From Streptococcus gallolyticus subsp. gallolyticus DSM 16831 (lineage in GTDB: Bacteria; Bacillota; Bacilli; Lactobacillales; Streptococcaceae), in assembly GCF_002000985.1 (NCBI RefSeq), contig NZ_CP018822.1, positions 1,320,001 through 1,384,000 on the forward strand: a stretch of 64,000 bases of DNA, read 5' to 3'. Below, piece after piece: positions 22,097 through 32,238 of this stretch (its first letter is position 1; every line of letters begins with the position of its first letter). Under the pieces are notes generated by a model. The model saw only the letters and a program-made list of their open reading frames with translations. It did not search any database and was not told the origin of the DNA. Position numbers and translations under genes: made by a program.

Positions 22097-23350
22097 TTAA
22101 TTTTGCTGTCTTGACAAAAGCACAGGACGTACTTGTGATATGAAATAGAGCGACCCCGTGATAAGGTAAAAATCATCTTTACTGTCACTATCGATTTGCT
22201 TAACCCAGTCCTTCCAATCTGGAACTTTATGATATTGTTCTGGGTAATTTTCCAAAGCAAGCGAATTGTGATACTCAAACGTCGTTACATCAACATCCGC
22301 TAGTTGACTAAGCAATGCTAACATCGAGTCAATCGGCTTTGTATCAATAGCTGCAAATAAAATGTGCAAATTCTTGTCCTTGTACGCCTGCATGACATTA
22401 ACGAGAGCTTGAACGCTTTCATTATTGTGTGCGCCGTCAATCATCACATTTGGAAACATAAGTTCTGTTCGCCCAACCCAATGTGTCTGTGCCAAGCCAT
22501 ATTTGATAATTTCTTTAGTGACTTTTGGATACGTTTTACTTAATAGCAACGCAGCCGTAATAGCAAGGCTAGCATTGCTAATCTGATGTTTACCTAGCAT
22601 TGCTAAACGAATATCCTCGAGATTTTCTTGTCCTTGATAATCAAAGCCATTTTCAGTTTCATTAACCGAAAAATCCTTTTTAAATTCATACGTTTGGCTG
22701 CCACAAGCTTGCGCTTTTTTAAGGAAAACTTGACGAACATTATCACGTTCTGTGGCAAAAATGAATGGAACATGTTCTTTCAGGACACCTGCTTTTTGCT
22801 CAGCAATTTCTGCATAAGTCTGCCCTAAAACATTCTGGTGGTCTAAACCGATTGAAGGACAAATAACCGCTAAAGCTTTAAAAACATTTGTTGAATCATA
22901 AAGCCCACCCATACCTGCCTCGATAAAAGCAATATCAACAGGGTGCATATGCCCAAAATATTCAAACATCAAGACCGTGATAACTTCAAATTCTGTCGCA
23001 GGTTCTAAAGTCGTTTCAAGCGGCAAACGTTCCACTACTGGACGAACACGCTCAACCAAGTCAAGAAAATCAGTCTCTGAAATCATTTGACCGTTTAAAC
23101 TAATACGTTCACGAAAATCAACAATGTAAGGAGAGGTAAATGTCCCAACCTCATAACCAGCTAGTGAAAAAATATGTTGTAGATAGCTAGTCACCGAACC
23201 CTTACCATTCGTTCCGACAACATGGACAGCTGATAGCTTTTCCTGAGGATTGCCAAGTTCTTCCAACATCCAAGCCATCCGTTCCAAACCAGGCTTAATT
23301 CCAAATTTTAACTTGCCATGAATCCAATCTAAAGCTTCTTGATAATTCAT
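22097..23350 (-). CDS. folC: Folylpolyglutamate synthase / dihydrofolate synthase
   Basis: The 417-aa Mur-ligase-type enzyme adds glutamates to folate. It has the P-loop VVGTNGKGSVTSYL near residue 40, FTSPYIVDFRERI, IEAGMGGLYDSTN, and the DGAHN motif of the C-terminal domain. The start at MNYQEALDW fits the family; its ATG overlaps the stop of a 26-codon upstream frame (TAATG). First gene of folC-folE-folP-folB-folK. Confidence 0.95.
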   Translation of the reverse strand: MNYQEALDWIHGKLKFGIKPGLERMAWMLEELGNPQEKLSAVHVVGTNGKGSVTSYLQHIFSLAGYEVGTFTSPYIVDFRERISLNGQMISETDFLDLVERVRPVVERLPLETTLEPATEFEVITVLMFEYFGHMHPVDIAFIEAGMGGLYDSTNVFKALAVICPSIGLDHQNVLGQTYAEIAEQKAGVLKEHVPFIFATERDNVRQVFLKKAQACGSQTYEFKKDFSVNETENGFDYQGQENLEDIRLAMLGKHQISNASLAITAALLLSKTYPKVTKEIIKYGLAQTHWVGRTELMFPNVMIDGAHNNESVQALVNVMQAYKDKNLHILFAAIDTKPIDSMLALLSQLADVDVTTFEYHNSLALENYPEQYHKVPDWKDWVKQIDSDSKDDFYLITGSLYFISQVRPVLLSRQQN

Positions 23351-23487
23351 TAGTGAATTTCCCAATATGACCAAAAATACTCATAAAAAAAGAAAAGTAA
23401 AACCGTCATTTCCGAACAAAATCTTTTCATAATGAATTTTTAGTCTATGTTTTATCCTTTCTGTCTTGACTTTACAATAACACTTCT

Positions 23488-23493
23488 ATTATA
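23488..23493 (-). promoter_or_regulatory. Likely -10 of the folate operon promoter
   Basis: Minus strand TGC-TATAAT, about 140 bp before folC; no good -35 stands at 17 bp. The leader it would create is about 130 nt long and holds a 26-codon frame (23350-23430) whose stop overlaps the folC start. Confidence 0.45.
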
Positions 23494-23526
23494 GCACAAG
23501 AAATCGCTAAAAAGCTTGATAATCAG

Positions 23527-23817
23527 ACTTTCTTCAAAGAAAGTTTCTGAATGTAGACAAACTTACTTTTAACTCAAAATAAGTTGCAAACAATTGTTGT
23601 CTCACTGTTCGATTTCAGGATTATTTGCGAACGAAGTAAGCACAAAAACGATACTTTGTGCCGCTTAAACAATCTGGGAGATTGTTTAAGGTTGCAGATA
23701 AGAGAAACGAAGTTTCTCCTACATCTCGGAAGTTTTAAGAATTCCTTGGATTCCTTCAATAGTCCACTGGACTATTGAACCTGCCGTCGACTCAAACCAT
23801 TTACTGGATGGTTTGAG
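23527..23817. repeat. Dense array of perfect inverted repeats (six hairpins in about 290 bp)
   Basis: Successive perfect stems lie at 23527-23544 (ACTTTCTT/AAGAAAGT), 23640-23661 (GCACAAA/TTTGTGC), 23664-23690 (12 bp, CTTAAACAATCT), 23702-23718 (GAGAAAC/GTTTCTC), 23755-23779 (11 bp, TTCAATAGTCC) and 23791-23817 (10 bp, CTCAAACCAT). No convincing gene is present in 23494-23963. The array resembles a dispersed intergenic repeat or decayed mobile element rather than terminators, because T runs are absent. Confidence 0.7.
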
Positions 23818-23916
23818 GTCTGAGCCTAGAAATAAAAAAGCGAGAAACCTAAGGGAAGTATCAAAAAAGACTTTTTCTTCAGCCTGAGACTTTCTTCAAA
23901 GTAAGTTTTCTCTAAA

Positions 23917-23951
23917 AAAACAGAACCTAGTTTTAAACTAAATTCTGTTTT
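23917..23951 (-). terminator. Rho-independent terminator after the amino-acid-binding lipoprotein gene
   Basis: Minus-strand stem AAAACAGAA/TTCTGTTTT extended by TTAGTTT/AAACTAG with one mismatch, followed by a T run, just downstream of the stop at 23964. Confidence 0.75.
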
Positions 23952-23963
23952 AGTTATTTGAAA

Positions 23964-24842
23964 CTAATCTACGTTACCACCTTCGACAACCAAATCATCA
24001 GGGTTAGCTGCGTCTCCATAAACAGGTTCAAGCGTTTCTTCGTAATCTTTATGGAAAAAGTTTTCTTCGCCTAATGTCTTGATTTCGTCGTTAATCCAGT
24101 CAAGAAGTTCTGTGTTTCCTTTTTGGACAGCTGGAGCAATCGTATCAGTATCTCCTAAACTTGTAATTCCAACTTCGTAACCTTTATTTTCCAATGCCCA
24201 AGCAAGAACCTCTGTATTATCAGTTGAAAGAGCATCACCACGACCATCAAGAAGCGCTTGATAAGCTTCGCTATATTGGTCATATTTTAATAAATTAACT
24301 TTTGGATAATTCTTTTCAAAATAAGTTTCAGCAGTTGTTCCTTTACCAACAATCAATGTTTTTCCTTCCAAATCATCAACAGAAGAAATCAATTTACTGC
24401 TTGGTGAGACAACTCCAAGTGCAACTTTCATATATGGAAGCGCAAAATCGACTTGTTCAGCACGTTCATCGGTAACTGTAAAATTCGCTAGGATAATATC
24501 AACCTTAGCCGATGTCAGGTATTCTACACGGCTAGCGGGGTCAACAGCGACATATTCCACATCCACGCCTAAATCCTTGGCTAAGCGATCAGCAAAATAA
24601 ACATCATATCCTTGATAGTCTCCCTTATCATCAACGTAGCCAAATGGCTTTTTATCAGAAAAGACACCAATCTTGATTGTTCCGCTCTCTTTGATTTCAT
24701 CTAAAGTACGAGCTTTTGCTGTATTTCCTGATGACGAACTACTAGATGACGTTGAAGAAGAGGATTTTGATGTCGAACAACCGACTAACAAAACCACAAC
24801 TAACAAACTAACAATCGCTAAAAAACGTTTTACAATTTTCAT
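23964..24842 (-). CDS. Amino-acid ABC transporter substrate-binding lipoprotein
   Basis: A 292-aa family-3 solute-binding protein. The signal peptide ends in the lipobox LLVGC (lipidated C22), followed by a serine-rich linker. Motifs such as GTIKIGVFSDKKPFGYVDD and VDIILANFTVTDERAEQVDFA are typical of polar-amino-acid or cystine-binding proteins. AAGGAG precedes the ATG. It is last in the operon with an ATPase and two permeases. A LysR-type operator shared with the 54-63 kb cluster precedes the operon, which suggests a sulfur amino acid as ligand (inference). Confidence 0.92.
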   Translation of the reverse strand: MKIVKRFLAIVSLLVVVLLVGCSTSKSSSSTSSSSSSSGNTAKARTLDEIKESGTIKIGVFSDKKPFGYVDDKGDYQGYDVYFADRLAKDLGVDVEYVAVDPASRVEYLTSAKVDIILANFTVTDERAEQVDFALPYMKVALGVVSPSSKLISSVDDLEGKTLIVGKGTTAETYFEKNYPKVNLLKYDQYSEAYQALLDGRGDALSTDNTEVLAWALENKGYEVGITSLGDTDTIAPAVQKGNTELLDWINDEIKTLGEENFFHKDYEETLEPVYGDAANPDDLVVEGGNVD

Positions 24843-24875
24843 ATATAACTCCTTTTTATAATTAATCACTAAAAC

Positions 24876-25622
24876 TTAACCAACCGTTGAAAAATCAAAC
24901 ACATTTAAAAAGTCACGTGCGCGTTGTGTCTTAGGTTGCGTGAAAAACGCCTTGGCATCATTTTCCTCAACGATATGACCATTTTCCAGAAAAATGATAC
25001 GATCAGCAATGGCTTTGGCAAATTGCAACTCATGGGTCACAATAATCATGGTTCGACCTTCATTTGCCAATTCACCAATCAACTCTAAAACTTCTCTGAC
25101 CATTTCAGGGTCTAGCGAAGCTGTCACTTCGTCAAATAAAATGACCTTTGGATGCAAAAGCAAGCTCCTCACAATCGCCACACGTTGCTTTTGTCCACCT
25201 GATAGTTCATGCGGAAAACTGTTTTCCCTACCAGCCAAACCAACACGTTCCAAAAGTTCTAAAGCTTCTGCTTCGACTTCCTTTCGCGGACGTTTTTGTG
25301 CTCTGGTAGGAGCCAGCAAGAGATTTTTCAAAACGGTCAAATGAGGAAAAAGGTCATAAGATTGAAAAACCATGCCAATTTTTTGGCGAATCAAAGGTAA
25401 CTCTTTAGGGTTATTTAAAATTTCTTCCCCCTCAAGGCTCACAACACCTGATTGAATGGATTCCAAACCGTTAATGCAACGTAGCAAAGTTGATTTTCCA
25501 CAGCCTGACGGACCTAAGATAACCAACACCTCACCTTCGTCAACTGAAAACGACAAATCATTCAAAACATTGTGTTCACCATAGGATTTCTTTAAATCGC
25601 TAATTTCTAAAATCGGTTTCAA
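24876..25622 (-). CDS. Amino-acid ABC transporter ATP-binding protein
   Basis: A 248-aa GlnQ-type ATPase with Walker A GPSGCGKST, LSGGQKQRVAIVRSLL and Walker B VILFDEVTASLDPE. I place the start at the TTG at 25622, eight nt after AAGGAG and 5 bp after the permease stop; the longer frame starting at 25721 would run through the permease C-terminus. It energises the permeases upstream. Confidence 0.93.
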   Translation of the reverse strand: MKPILEISDLKKSYGEHNVLNDLSFSVDEGEVLVILGPSGCGKSTLLRCINGLESIQSGVVSLEGEEILNNPKELPLIRQKIGMVFQSYDLFPHLTVLKNLLLAPTRAQKRPRKEVEAEALELLERVGLAGRENSFPHELSGGQKQRVAIVRSLLLHPKVILFDEVTASLDPEMVREVLELIGELANEGRTMIIVTHELQFAKAIADRIIFLENGHIVEENDAKAFFTQPKTQRARDFLNVFDFSTVG

Positions 25623-25627
25623 CTGCT

Positions 25628-26305
25628 CTACTCCTTCCACACTTTTTCTAAATACATTGATAATCGTGAAATTGGAAAACAAACCGCAAAATACATCAAG
25701 AATATCAGTCCATATATCCAAATCGCTGCGCTTGGTACCGTGAGACGGTTAGCTTCGATAATTTGCTGCCCGACTTTCACCACTTCCACAACTCCTATCA
25801 AGACAATCAATGACGTTGTTTTTATCATCCGTGTCATCAAATTAACCGCTTGTGGCAATAATCGCCGTAAAATCTGCGGAATAATCACATAAATGAATAA
25901 CTGCGTTTTTGTTAGCCCTAAAGCTAGCCCACTTTCGAATTGATGTTTGGGTAGCGATGTTAGTGCTCCGCGAACAAGGTCACCCATCTCAGCAATTCCC
26001 CACATTGAAAAGACAATAAGCGCCGCAACTTCTCCCGATAAATTAAGATTAAATGTTCGTGCCAAACCAAAATAAACTAAAAACAATAGTACCAATTGTG
26101 GCATTATTCTGATAAATTCCAAATAAATCTGAGCCAAGACGCGTACGATACGAAAACGTGAGGTCATTACAAAACCGAATAAAAAGCCGAAAACAATCGA
26201 AATCACAATTGACAATAAAGAGATATTAATCGTCACCAACAGCCCTTGAAATAACCGCCATAAATTATTTCCCTGAAAGAGCACTTGTAGCCCCGAATCC
26301 TGCAT
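25628..26305 (-). CDS. Amino-acid ABC transporter permease (second of pair)
   Basis: The 225-aa His/Glu/Gln/Arg/opine-type permease has four to five helices and the EAA-like loop ESGLALGLTKTQLFIYVIIPQILRR, here split by conserved Gly. AGGAGG precedes the ATG at 26305. It is intact, unlike the permease upstream, whose frame-restored end would overlap it by 41 bp. Confidence 0.92.
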   Translation of the reverse strand: MQDSGLQVLFQGNNLWRLFQGLLVTINISLLSIVISIVFGFLFGFVMTSRFRIVRVLAQIYLEFIRIMPQLVLLFLVYFGLARTFNLNLSGEVAALIVFSMWGIAEMGDLVRGALTSLPKHQFESGLALGLTKTQLFIYVIIPQILRRLLPQAVNLMTRMIKTTSLIVLIGVVEVVKVGQQIIEANRLTVPSAAIWIYGLIFLMYFAVCFPISRLSMYLEKVWKE

Positions 26306-26949
26306 GACGTAACCTCCTTTCAATCAATCTTGCTACCAACGAAATTGGCAAAAGAACGATCAAGTATGCCAAAACCAACATCAATAGCGCCTCATCAGTC
26401 TCGTAATACAAGCCAATCAAATCTTTTGCAACATACATCAAATCTGCTAAAGCAACAATTGAAAAAAACTGACGTTTCTTTAATCAAAAAAATAACATTA
26501 GCAACAAGCGATGGCAAAGAAACAGCTAAAGCTTGCGGAAAAATGACATAAAAGAAATTTTGAACTGGCTTTAAGCCGATACTCAAACCAACTTCGTACT
26601 GCGTTTTCGAAATAGCTTCCAAACCTGACCGAAATGATTCTGCCATATAAGAACCACCAAGAAAAATCAAGCCGACAACCGCGCACATCTCTGATGATAA
26701 AACAATACCAATCTTTGGCAACCCAAAATAAAGAAAATAAAGCTGTATCAAAAGCGGCGTGTTACGTGATAACTCAATGTAAACCTGACAAATTTGACTC
26801 AAAACAGGAATCTTATAATATTTAATCAAACTAATCAAAAGTCCTAAAACAAAAGCACCTAAAATCCCAAAAAATGCTAGACGAATCGTCAGCACCAACG
26901 CCTCTTGATACAAGGGAATATTCGCACGAATAAACTCCCAATTGAACAT
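26265..26949 (-). pseudogene. Amino-acid ABC transporter permease disrupted by a +1 frameshift in a T7 run
   Basis: The frame starting at 26949 gives 184 residues that match this permease family up to NVIFLIKETSV and then turns into an unrelated tail at a run of seven T (minus strand, plus-strand A7 at about 26462-26468). Dropping one T restores SVFSIVALADLMYVAKDLIG and continues in the correct frame to a stop at 26265, a 227-residue permease of normal length. The total span is one base longer than a multiple of three. It could be a real loss, slippage-based phase variation, or a sequencing error. First gene of the operon; an operator-like element and TATAAT lie upstream. Confidence 0.85.
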
Positions 26950-26975
26950 AATATCCCTCCAAACGTTATAAAGGT

Positions 26976-26981
26976 ATTATA
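26976..26981 (-). promoter_or_regulatory. -10 box of the amino-acid ABC operon
   Basis: TATAAT on the minus strand, exactly 22 bp downstream of the 40-bp LysR-type element. A second TATAAT lies at 26986-26991. Confidence 0.6.
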
Positions 26982-27003
26982 AAAAATTATACCCCGCTCG
27001 TGT

Positions 27004-27043
27004 ATTCTAAATTATTTATAGGTAGCCATAAATAATTTTTATA
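27004..27043 (-). promoter_or_regulatory. LysR-type operator, copy A of four
   Basis: Minus strand: TATAA, then TTTATGG, CTACC, TATAAATAATTTAGAAT. It includes an 8-bp inverted repeat TTATTTAT/ATAAATAA spaced by 8. It aligns without gaps over 40 bp with copies at 58370, 62596 and 62941. Confidence 0.75.
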
Positions 27044-27097
27044 GCGAGAATACAGCACTAATTATTTTTTCCAATAGCTAACAAATTTTCTCTTCTC

Positions 27098-27134
27098 CCA
27101 AAAACAAAGCTGGACAAAATGTCCAGCTTTGTTT
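27098..27134 (-). terminator. Strong terminator after pabB
   Basis: A perfect 15-bp stem (arm AAACAAAGCTGGACA) with a 3-nt loop, followed by T5 on the minus strand. Confidence 0.85.
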
Positions 27135-27197
27135 AAGTAATTATAGTTCCAATATATAATGATTTTGACTTCAACAATTTGAAAAAATAGAATGAGA

Positions 27198-28916
27198 TTA
27201 TATAATGTCTATCTCATAAAGCCCACGAACGCTATTACACACATAAATATGGTCAGCATTCTCCAAATCTGTCTTTGTTAAATAGCGTTCAGTTACTTCT
27301 CCTTGTTGAATTAAATACTTCCTATATATGCCATCTAATATCCCAACTTCAACTGGCGGAGTATAATAAGTCCCATCGATTTCTAAAATAATATTCCCTA
27401 TTGAAGTTTCTTGCAAATAGCCATCACTAGAAATGAAAACTTGTTCCTTATCAGAATTAGGAATATGAGGGCGATAACTTGTTTTAAAATAGGTAAAGGG
27501 TGAATCACACGCTTCTTCTCTTTGAACCAATTTAGCCTGTAAAAATGTTGAGGGCAAATCTTCTAACATCGACACTTCAAACGATAGTTGACCAGATTTA
27601 TGAAGTAATACCCTTAGACGATAATCAGACAAATCTAGTGTCTTAAGCAATTCTGAAATTTTATCTAAAAATTCTGTTTCAGAAAAAGGCCATCCAAAAA
27701 ATCGAGCCGAACTTTTTAAACGCTTTGTATGCTCTTTAAGGAAAATTACCTTTTTTTGTGTAATCTTAGCCGTTGTTAAAATATCGAATGTGGGCTGTGA
27801 TTTATACAAAAAAGCACTCTTTTCACGTGTTTCCCTGTACTCACTTTCCCATTCACTATCCCAAGTAATCCCCCCACCAACACCGTAGATTGCTTGATCA
27901 TCCTTCACCTGAATTGTTCTAATAGCAACATTAAAAATTGCTCTGTCATCGTGAGGCAAACATATTCCAATAGAACCACAATAGACACCTCGTGGAGAAG
28001 GTTCTAGCTGATTGATTATTGACATTGTCGAAATTTTAGGTGCTCCTGTTATGGAACCACACGGAAAAAGGGCGTTAAAAATATCAAATAGAGATAAATC
28101 TTTCTTCAATTGACTTTCAATCGTTGAAGTCATTTGCCAAACAGTAGAATATTGTTCGATATCACAGAGTTTGCTTACTGTTACACTTCCCAATTCTGAA
28201 ATACGTCCCATATCGTTTCTTAGAAGATCGACAATCATCATATTTTCAGAGCGATTCTTACTATCATTAGCTAACCAATATTTATTTCTAAAATCTTGCG
28301 CATCATTAATCCCACGAGCAACAGTACCTTTCATTGGACGTGTTGTCAATTTTGAGCCATTTTTTTCAAAAAATAATTCTGGACTCATTGATAAGACGGC
28401 AAAATCATCATGTTCAATATAACAATTATATTTGGCATCTTGTTCAATCACTAGCCGATTGTAAAGCTCAAAAAGATTCGAATTAATTCTATTATGAAGC
28501 TGTACAGTATAATTAACTTGATAGGTATTTCCCTGACGAATTTGTTGTCTAATTTCTGAGATAGCTTTCTCATATTCATCTTTATCCGTCTTAGATTCCC
28601 AAACTTGTGGCATTGTGATATTCATCTCGTAATCAAGAGGAAAGGGTTCTTTTTTTACTTCACTATGAACCGTAAAGTAAACAAGGTATTCCCCAGATAA
28701 CGGAAAAGTCTTTACAGAAAAATTGTTTTCAAATGCTTTTCCTGCCTCATAACTGACATAACCAACAACATAGTATCCTTGACTTTGATAATAAACTACT
28801 TTCTTAAGAATAGCCTCTACATCATCAATCAACTTTGTTGCTAATATTTTTACTGGATTTTCAAAAATTAATCGGTGTCCCAATTCTTTGAAATCAACCA
28901 CAGTCTTTTTATGCAT
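27198..28916 (-). CDS. pabB: Aminodeoxychorismate synthase component I fused to 4-amino-4-deoxychorismate lyase (PabB-PabC)
   Basis: The 572-aa protein has a chorismate-binding domain (about residues 100-360, with IRQGNTYQVNYT, TRPMKGTVARG, NDMGRISELGSV and CGSITGAPK) and a C-terminal class-IV aminotransferase-like domain (about 370-572, with STIGNI-type LQETSIGNIILE). Together they make p-aminobenzoate from chorismate for the folate operon nearby. AAGGAG precedes the ATG. It is last in hom-thrB-rarD-pabB. No pabA is present in the window. Confidence 0.92.
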   Translation of the reverse strand: MHKKTVVDFKELGHRLIFENPVKILATKLIDDVEAILKKVVYYQSQGYYVVGYVSYEAGKAFENNFSVKTFPLSGEYLVYFTVHSEVKKEPFPLDYEMNITMPQVWESKTDKDEYEKAISEIRQQIRQGNTYQVNYTVQLHNRINSNLFELYNRLVIEQDAKYNCYIEHDDFAVLSMSPELFFEKNGSKLTTRPMKGTVARGINDAQDFRNKYWLANDSKNRSENMMIVDLLRNDMGRISELGSVTVSKLCDIEQYSTVWQMTSTIESQLKKDLSLFDIFNALFPCGSITGAPKISTMSIINQLEPSPRGVYCGSIGICLPHDDRAIFNVAIRTIQVKDDQAIYGVGGGITWDSEWESEYRETREKSAFLYKSQPTFDILTTAKITQKKVIFLKEHTKRLKSSARFFGWPFSETEFLDKISELLKTLDLSDYRLRVLLHKSGQLSFEVSMLEDLPSTFLQAKLVQREEACDSPFTYFKTSYRPHIPNSDKEQVFISSDGYLQETSIGNIILEIDGTYYTPPVEVGILDGIYRKYLIQQGEVTERYLTKTDLENADHIYVCNSVRGLYEIDII

Positions 28917-28931
28917 CCAAACTCCTTGTCT

Positions 28932-29819
28932 TTACCTGCTTTTCTTCCGCAACGACATCAGCTGTCCTAAGATAAAAATAGCAATCGCTATCCAGATGAA
29001 AATAAAACCACTAACTTCTCCATTGCCTACCTTTTCGTGAAAAACGAACACGGCTATTGCCAGTTGAATTGTGGGATTGATGTATTGGATAAACCCAATG
29101 ATATTCAACGGCGCACGTTTTACCGCTTCTGCAAACAGCAACAAAGGAATCGCCGTCACAATGCCAGATACTAAAAGTAGCACATTTTCTAGCAAGCTAT
29201 AATCTAATAAACTTTCTTTTGAAAAGAATAGCAAATAGATAAGCACAAAAGGGGCGACAACACTACTTTCTACCAACATGGCAACGTCACTGGATAACTT
29301 GACATTTTTCTTAACCAGTCCATACAAAGCAAAGGTAACTGCTAACAGTATCGAAACAAGAGGCACCTGCCCTGTGTTAATTGCTAAAATTCCCACACCA
29401 ATGCCTGCAATGATAATCGCCGCAGTCATCCATGGACTCAATCGTTCATGTAGGAAAACTAATGCTAATAATATTGACACAAGGGGCATAATATAATAGC
29501 CAAAACTAGCTTGTGTTGCCTGCTGGTGACTAACTGCAAAGATATAAGTTAACCAATTCAATGCAATCAAAAAACTTGCCAAAACAGCCATAGCAAGTTC
29601 TTGCTTATGACTGATAAGTTGGCGAATTTCACCACGGTATCGCTCCTTATTTTTGGATAAAACCATGTAAACCAACATTGTTAAAACAGTAAAAATAATG
29701 CGATAAGAAAAGGTGTTATATGAATTAACACCTGAAAGTAATTTCCAATAAAGGGATAAAAAGCCCCACAAAATATAGGTTATTAAGCCAAGCAAAATCC
29801 CCAAATTAGTCTTTTTCAA
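28932..29819 (-). CDS. rarD: RarD/EamA-family permease (DMT superfamily)
   Basis: A 295-aa protein with about ten hydrophobic helices, matching RarD-type drug/metabolite transporters ([18 protein letters not shown] near the start, [17 protein letters not shown] near the end). The TTG at 29819 follows AAAGGAG at 6 nt and overlaps the thrB stop by 14 bp. The longer frame to 29894 lies within thrB. Substrate is unknown; amino-acid efflux is possible from its place in the threonine operon. Confidence 0.88.
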   Translation of the reverse strand: MKKTNLGILLGLITYILWGFLSLYWKLLSGVNSYNTFSYRIIFTVLTMLVYMVLSKNKERYRGEIRQLISHKQELAMAVLASFLIALNWLTYIFAVSHQQATQASFGYYIMPLVSILLALVFLHERLSPWMTAAIIIAGIGVGILAINTGQVPLVSILLAVTFALYGLVKKNVKLSSDVAMLVESSVVAPFVLIYLLFFSKESLLDYSLLENVLLLVSGIVTAIPLLLFAEAVKRAPLNIIGFIQYINPTIQLAIAVFVFHEKVGNGEVSGFIFIWIAIAIFILGQLMSLRKKSR

Positions 29820-30672
29820 CAAAAACTCCTTTAGTATCAACGTAAAGTGCGACAACTTCACCATCCAAAGCGAGCGCTTCAAGGCGCTCAACAAGCTCTG
29901 CTTCTTTTGCTTTTGGAGCCAAGGTCATAATCGTTGGACCTGCACCAGATAGGTAAGTTGCATAGGCACCAACCTCGTGAGCTGCTTCTTTAATCGGTGC
30001 AAATTCTTTAACTAGTTTTTGACGGAAACGTTCATGGAAAAGGTCAGCTTCAATCGCTTTTCCAGCTTTTTCCAAATCACCTGTTAGAAGCGCAGCAATA
30101 GCTACATTGGCAATTGATGAGGCAGCAACAGCTTCCTTATAAGAAAACTCATTTGGCAACACATTGCGGCTATCGCTAGTCTTTAATTCATAATTAGGAA
30201 TGAAAGCCACAAAAGAGGCTTCAGGAAAGGCAGCAACGGCACTATTGACCTTTTCATCAACATAAGATGAAATAACAAGATTACCAAAAATAGCTGGCGC
30301 AACATTGTCTGGATGCCCTTCGATTTTTGTTGCAATCACCAATTTTTCATCAGCTGAAAGCTGTAAATGAGCCAACTGATTAGCTAACTCAATTCCAGCC
30401 ACAATAACTGATGAAGATGACCCTAATCCTCGTGCTAGCGGGATATCTGAAACCATTTTAATACGATGTGGTTGTAGGTCAGCTTTCACTTGTAAAGCTG
30501 TCGTAATCAAAAGATTTGTTTCGTCACTAGGAACGTCACCCAAATCATGTAAAACCTCCCATTTTTCAGAAGGCTCTAAAATCTCAATCGTTAAGTACTT
30601 AGAAACCGCTACGCCGACCGAATCAAAGCCTGGTCCAACATTAGCAGAGGTTGCTGGTACTGTAATTCTCAT
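29806..30672 (-). CDS. thrB: Homoserine kinase
   Basis: The 288-aa GHMP kinase phosphorylates homoserine for threonine synthesis. It shows [19 protein letters not shown] at the N-terminus, the phosphate loop [16 protein letters not shown] and [13 protein letters not shown]. It lies 58 bp after hom. Length is normal. Confidence 0.96.
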   Translation of the reverse strand: MRITVPATSANVGPGFDSVGVAVSKYLTIEILEPSEKWEVLHDLGDVPSDETNLLITTALQVKADLQPHRIKMVSDIPLARGLGSSSSVIVAGIELANQLAHLQLSADEKLVIATKIEGHPDNVAPAIFGNLVISSYVDEKVNSAVAAFPEASFVAFIPNYELKTSDSRNVLPNEFSYKEAVAASSIANVAIAALLTGDLEKAGKAIEADLFHERFRQKLVKEFAPIKEAAHEVGAYATYLSGAGPTIMTLAPKAKEAELVERLEALALDGEVVALYVDTKGVFVEKD

Positions 30673-30730
30673 ATCATTATCATACTCAAAAGGTAGTCTT
30701 GAGCTTTTCCTTTCACTTAATCAGTTATTA

Positions 30731-32017
30731 TTATTCGCCTAATACTTTAAGTGTATTAACCACTTGGAAATCTTCTACCGCTTCCAATTTAGCTGTTACA
30801 TCAGCCAACTGTGTTTTACTCATTGAGTGTGTAATGATAACCACACGCGCACGTGTACCATTGGCTTTTTGTTGAAGCACTTGTTCAAATGAAATATTTT
30901 CAGAATTGAAAATTTCAGCTAAACGAAGCAATTGACCTTTTTTATCAGGGGTATTAATCGCAAAGTAATAATGGCTCTTCACATCTGCAGGATTTGCCAA
31001 TGTTGTTTCACGAACAAATTCGTTAAATGGTTTCCCAACATTACCGTCTTTAATACGACGACAAATACGGATAATATCAGCAGTTACAGACGTTGCTGTT
31101 GGTTTTTGACCAGCACCAGGTCCATAATACATTGATTCCCCGATACCGATTGACTCCACAAAGACAGCATTCATAACATCGTTAACACTAGCAAGCGGAT
31201 GTGCTTTTGGCAAGAAAGTTGGTGAAACTTCTGCTGAGATACCTGATTCAACTTCACGCACATCTCCGACCAATTTGATGACATAGCCAAGTTCTTGAGC
31301 GACAGCAACATCATCTGGTGTGATTGTTGTGATTCCCTTATGTGCAACATCATCAAAATCAATCGTCATTCCAAAACCAAATTGGCTTAAAATAACAGCT
31401 TTATAGGCAGCATCGATACCTTCGACGTCATTTGTTGGGTCACTTTCAGCATAACCAAGCTCTTGAGCTGTTTTAAGCGCATCTTCGTAAGTCCAACCTT
31501 CATCAACCATTTTAGTCATCATAAAGTTAGATGTACCATTAAGAACACCCAAAATACGTGTAACTTTATCAGAAGTAAGCGAATTAGCAAGTGTACGAAG
31601 AATTGGGATACCACCAGCAACAGCTGCTTCATAATAGAAAGCAACGCCCTTATCTTTGGCAAGTTCAATTAATTCTTTACCATGAGTGGCAATCAAGTCT
31701 TTATTGGCAGAAACAACATTTTTTCCTGCTTCAAGTGCTTTTGTAATGAATGTACGAGCAGGCTCAATGCGTCCCATTAATTCAATAACAATGTCAATGC
31801 TATCATCACTCAAAATATCATCAACATTTGTAACGAAATTATAATCATTTCCAGCAGCTAACAAACGATTTTTTTCGTCATCATCTTTGACAAGAACCTT
31901 AGTGATTTCAATCGTGTCATGGGCTGCTTCAGTAATTTTTGATTGATTTTCTTTCAAAAGGAAAGGAACACCACTGGCAACAGTACCAAAACCGAGTAAA
32001 GCAATTTTTATTGACAT
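30731..32017 (-). CDS. hom: Homoserine dehydrogenase
   Basis: The 428-aa enzyme reduces aspartate semialdehyde to homoserine. It has a Rossmann start [14 protein letters not shown], the catalytic core with [11 protein letters not shown] and [10 protein letters not shown], and a C-terminal ACT domain (about 350-428) for threonine feedback. I start it at MSIKIALLG (32017), which follows AAGGAG. It heads hom-thrB-rarD-pabB. Confidence 0.96.
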   Translation of the reverse strand: MSIKIALLGFGTVASGVPFLLKENQSKITEAAHDTIEITKVLVKDDDEKNRLLAAGNDYNFVTNVDDILSDDSIDIVIELMGRIEPARTFITKALEAGKNVVSANKDLIATHGKELIELAKDKGVAFYYEAAVAGGIPILRTLANSLTSDKVTRILGVLNGTSNFMMTKMVDEGWTYEDALKTAQELGYAESDPTNDVEGIDAAYKAVILSQFGFGMTIDFDDVAHKGITTITPDDVAVAQELGYVIKLVGDVREVESGISAEVSPTFLPKAHPLASVNDVMNAVFVESIGIGESMYYGPGAGQKPTATSVTADIIRICRRIKDGNVGKPFNEFVRETTLANPADVKSHYYFAINTPDKKGQLLRLAEIFNSENISFEQVLQQKANGTRARVVIITHSMSKTQLADVTAKLEAVEDFQVVNTLKVLGE

Positions 32018-32238
32018 CTTTTTCTCCTTAATAAGCAAATTTCGAACAGCATAGCCAAATTTTCAGGCTACCCACTCTCAAATAAAAACATTTCCTACAT
32101 TATACCATAAAATTATTCAGAATTTACAGAAAAATAACGTCCTTTGAAAATCTTTCCACAATTTACAGTAAACAGTTCCCTTTGTCTTAAAAAATAGTAC
32201 AATAGGAGTAGATTTTTGCGAGGAGATCGTTAAATATT

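Noticed and set aside
23584..23778. 64-aa plus-strand frame in the hairpin array
   Set aside because: It runs through three perfect inverted repeats and has no ribosome site; better explained as repeat DNA.
23527..23951. CRISPR array
   Set aside because: The hairpins differ from one another; there are no identical direct repeats or regular spacers, and no cas genes.
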